Below are positions 5,151-5,369 of a stretch of DNA of 5,369 nt, piece after piece (within the stretch, counting starts at the first letter, position 1; each line of letters opens with the position of its first letter). Origin of the DNA: Acidobacteriaceae bacterium (GTDB lineage: Bacteria > Acidobacteriota > Terriglobia > Terriglobales > Acidobacteriaceae); NCBI GenBank assembly GCA_003151875.1, contig PLYW01000128.1, forward strand, positions 1 through 5,369. The letters run 5' to 3'. The notes under the pieces are model-generated. The model was not told the origin of the DNA. It saw only the letters and a list, made by a program, of their open reading frames with translations, and ran no database searches. A program made the position numbers and the translations under genes.

Positions 5151-5369
5151 ATGCCGTCGCTTATGGTTTTGGAATCGTCTTCCGTCCTGCAGTTCGCCGA
5201 GGCAGCCGTCAAAGCGGTGGCTACTGTCGAAGTTATCGAGCGCTCTCCGCTGGCCTTGCGCGATGCCATTCGGCACGCAGTGGGAAACGTGGCCCGCATC
5301 CTGTTTGCTTCGCCGCGGGAACTGCCAATCGCGCTGTTCAGCGAGTTCTTAAACGACCCGCGCGTGGTG
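5151..5369 (+). CDS. Unrecognised protein, 3' partial at the window edge
   Basis: An open frame runs from 5091 to the last base. From ATG 5151 it gives 73 residues, starting MPSLMVLESSSVLQF and ending EFLNDPRVV. About 73% of its codons end in G or C, which supports real coding. ATG 5151 has GAGGT six bases upstream and is chosen here. GTG 5109 (adding MLLTAVRYKLRGSP) or CTG 5100 are alternatives, favoured by the stronger TAGGAGG at 5088-5094. The visible part is mostly amphipathic helix (about 10-65), with no signal peptide and no motif I can assign. It follows glutamate dehydrogenase by 65 nt with no terminator between, so co-transcription is likely. Its function is unknown, since most of the gene lies beyond the window. 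Confidence 0.55.
   Translation, partial: MPSLMVLESSSVLQFAEAAVKAVATVEVIERSPLALRDAIRHAVGNVARILFASPRELPIALFSEFLNDPRVV

Noticed and set aside
5300..5369. Ferrochelatase-like ending EFLNDPRVV in the last partial gene
   Set aside because: Ferrochelatases have a similar FLSDPRV near the N-terminus, but the preceding NLGTP strand and its spacing are absent here, so the match looks accidental.

Overview
The window is high-GC, single-direction bacterial DNA. All four convincing complete or near-complete genes, and a fifth that runs off the right edge, lie on the + strand. The pair of large, secreted, cysteine-free proteins built from carboxypeptidase-regulatory-like beta-sandwich modules suggests an Acidobacteriota (Terriglobia-like) chromosome, where such proteins are abundant. 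This assignment is an inference from gene content; there is no rRNA or other marker gene in the window.

Layout. (1) Positions 2-1585 and 1591-3258 hold two tandem genes separated by 5 nt, almost certainly one transcript. They encode paralogous exported proteins, each with about five repeated beta-sandwich modules of about 100 residues. The first is cut at its 5' end by the window edge. (2) Positions 3259-3478 are a 220-nt intergenic region with no gene but several inverted repeats, including 9-bp perfect arms 78 nt apart and a bulged 10-bp hairpin. (3) Positions 3479-3685 encode a 68-residue orphan protein with one CxxCxGxG knuckle. (4) Positions 3686-3807 are a 122-nt leader or spacer with a strong hairpin just after the small gene and further, partly mutually exclusive, hairpins before the next gene. 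(5) Positions 3808-5085 encode a complete hexameric-type glutamate dehydrogenase with all its catalytic lysines. (6) From about 5091 a new reading frame is open to the window end. Its product is not recognised and its start codon is ambiguous.

How the genes relate. The two secreted proteins probably act together at the cell surface or in the periplasm, but nothing here gives them an enzymatic role. Glutamate dehydrogenase is a cytoplasmic housekeeping enzyme linking glutamate and 2-oxoglutarate. The small CxxC protein sits just upstream of it on the same strand and could share a transcript, but a functional link is not shown.

I found no mobile element, CRISPR array, tRNA, rRNA or convincing sigma-70 promoter. 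The most unusual things in the window are the matching modular architecture of the tandem secreted pair, the structured intergenic regions around the small CxxC gene, and the ambiguous (possibly CTG) start of the last gene. I see no strong evidence for a wholly new biological system.
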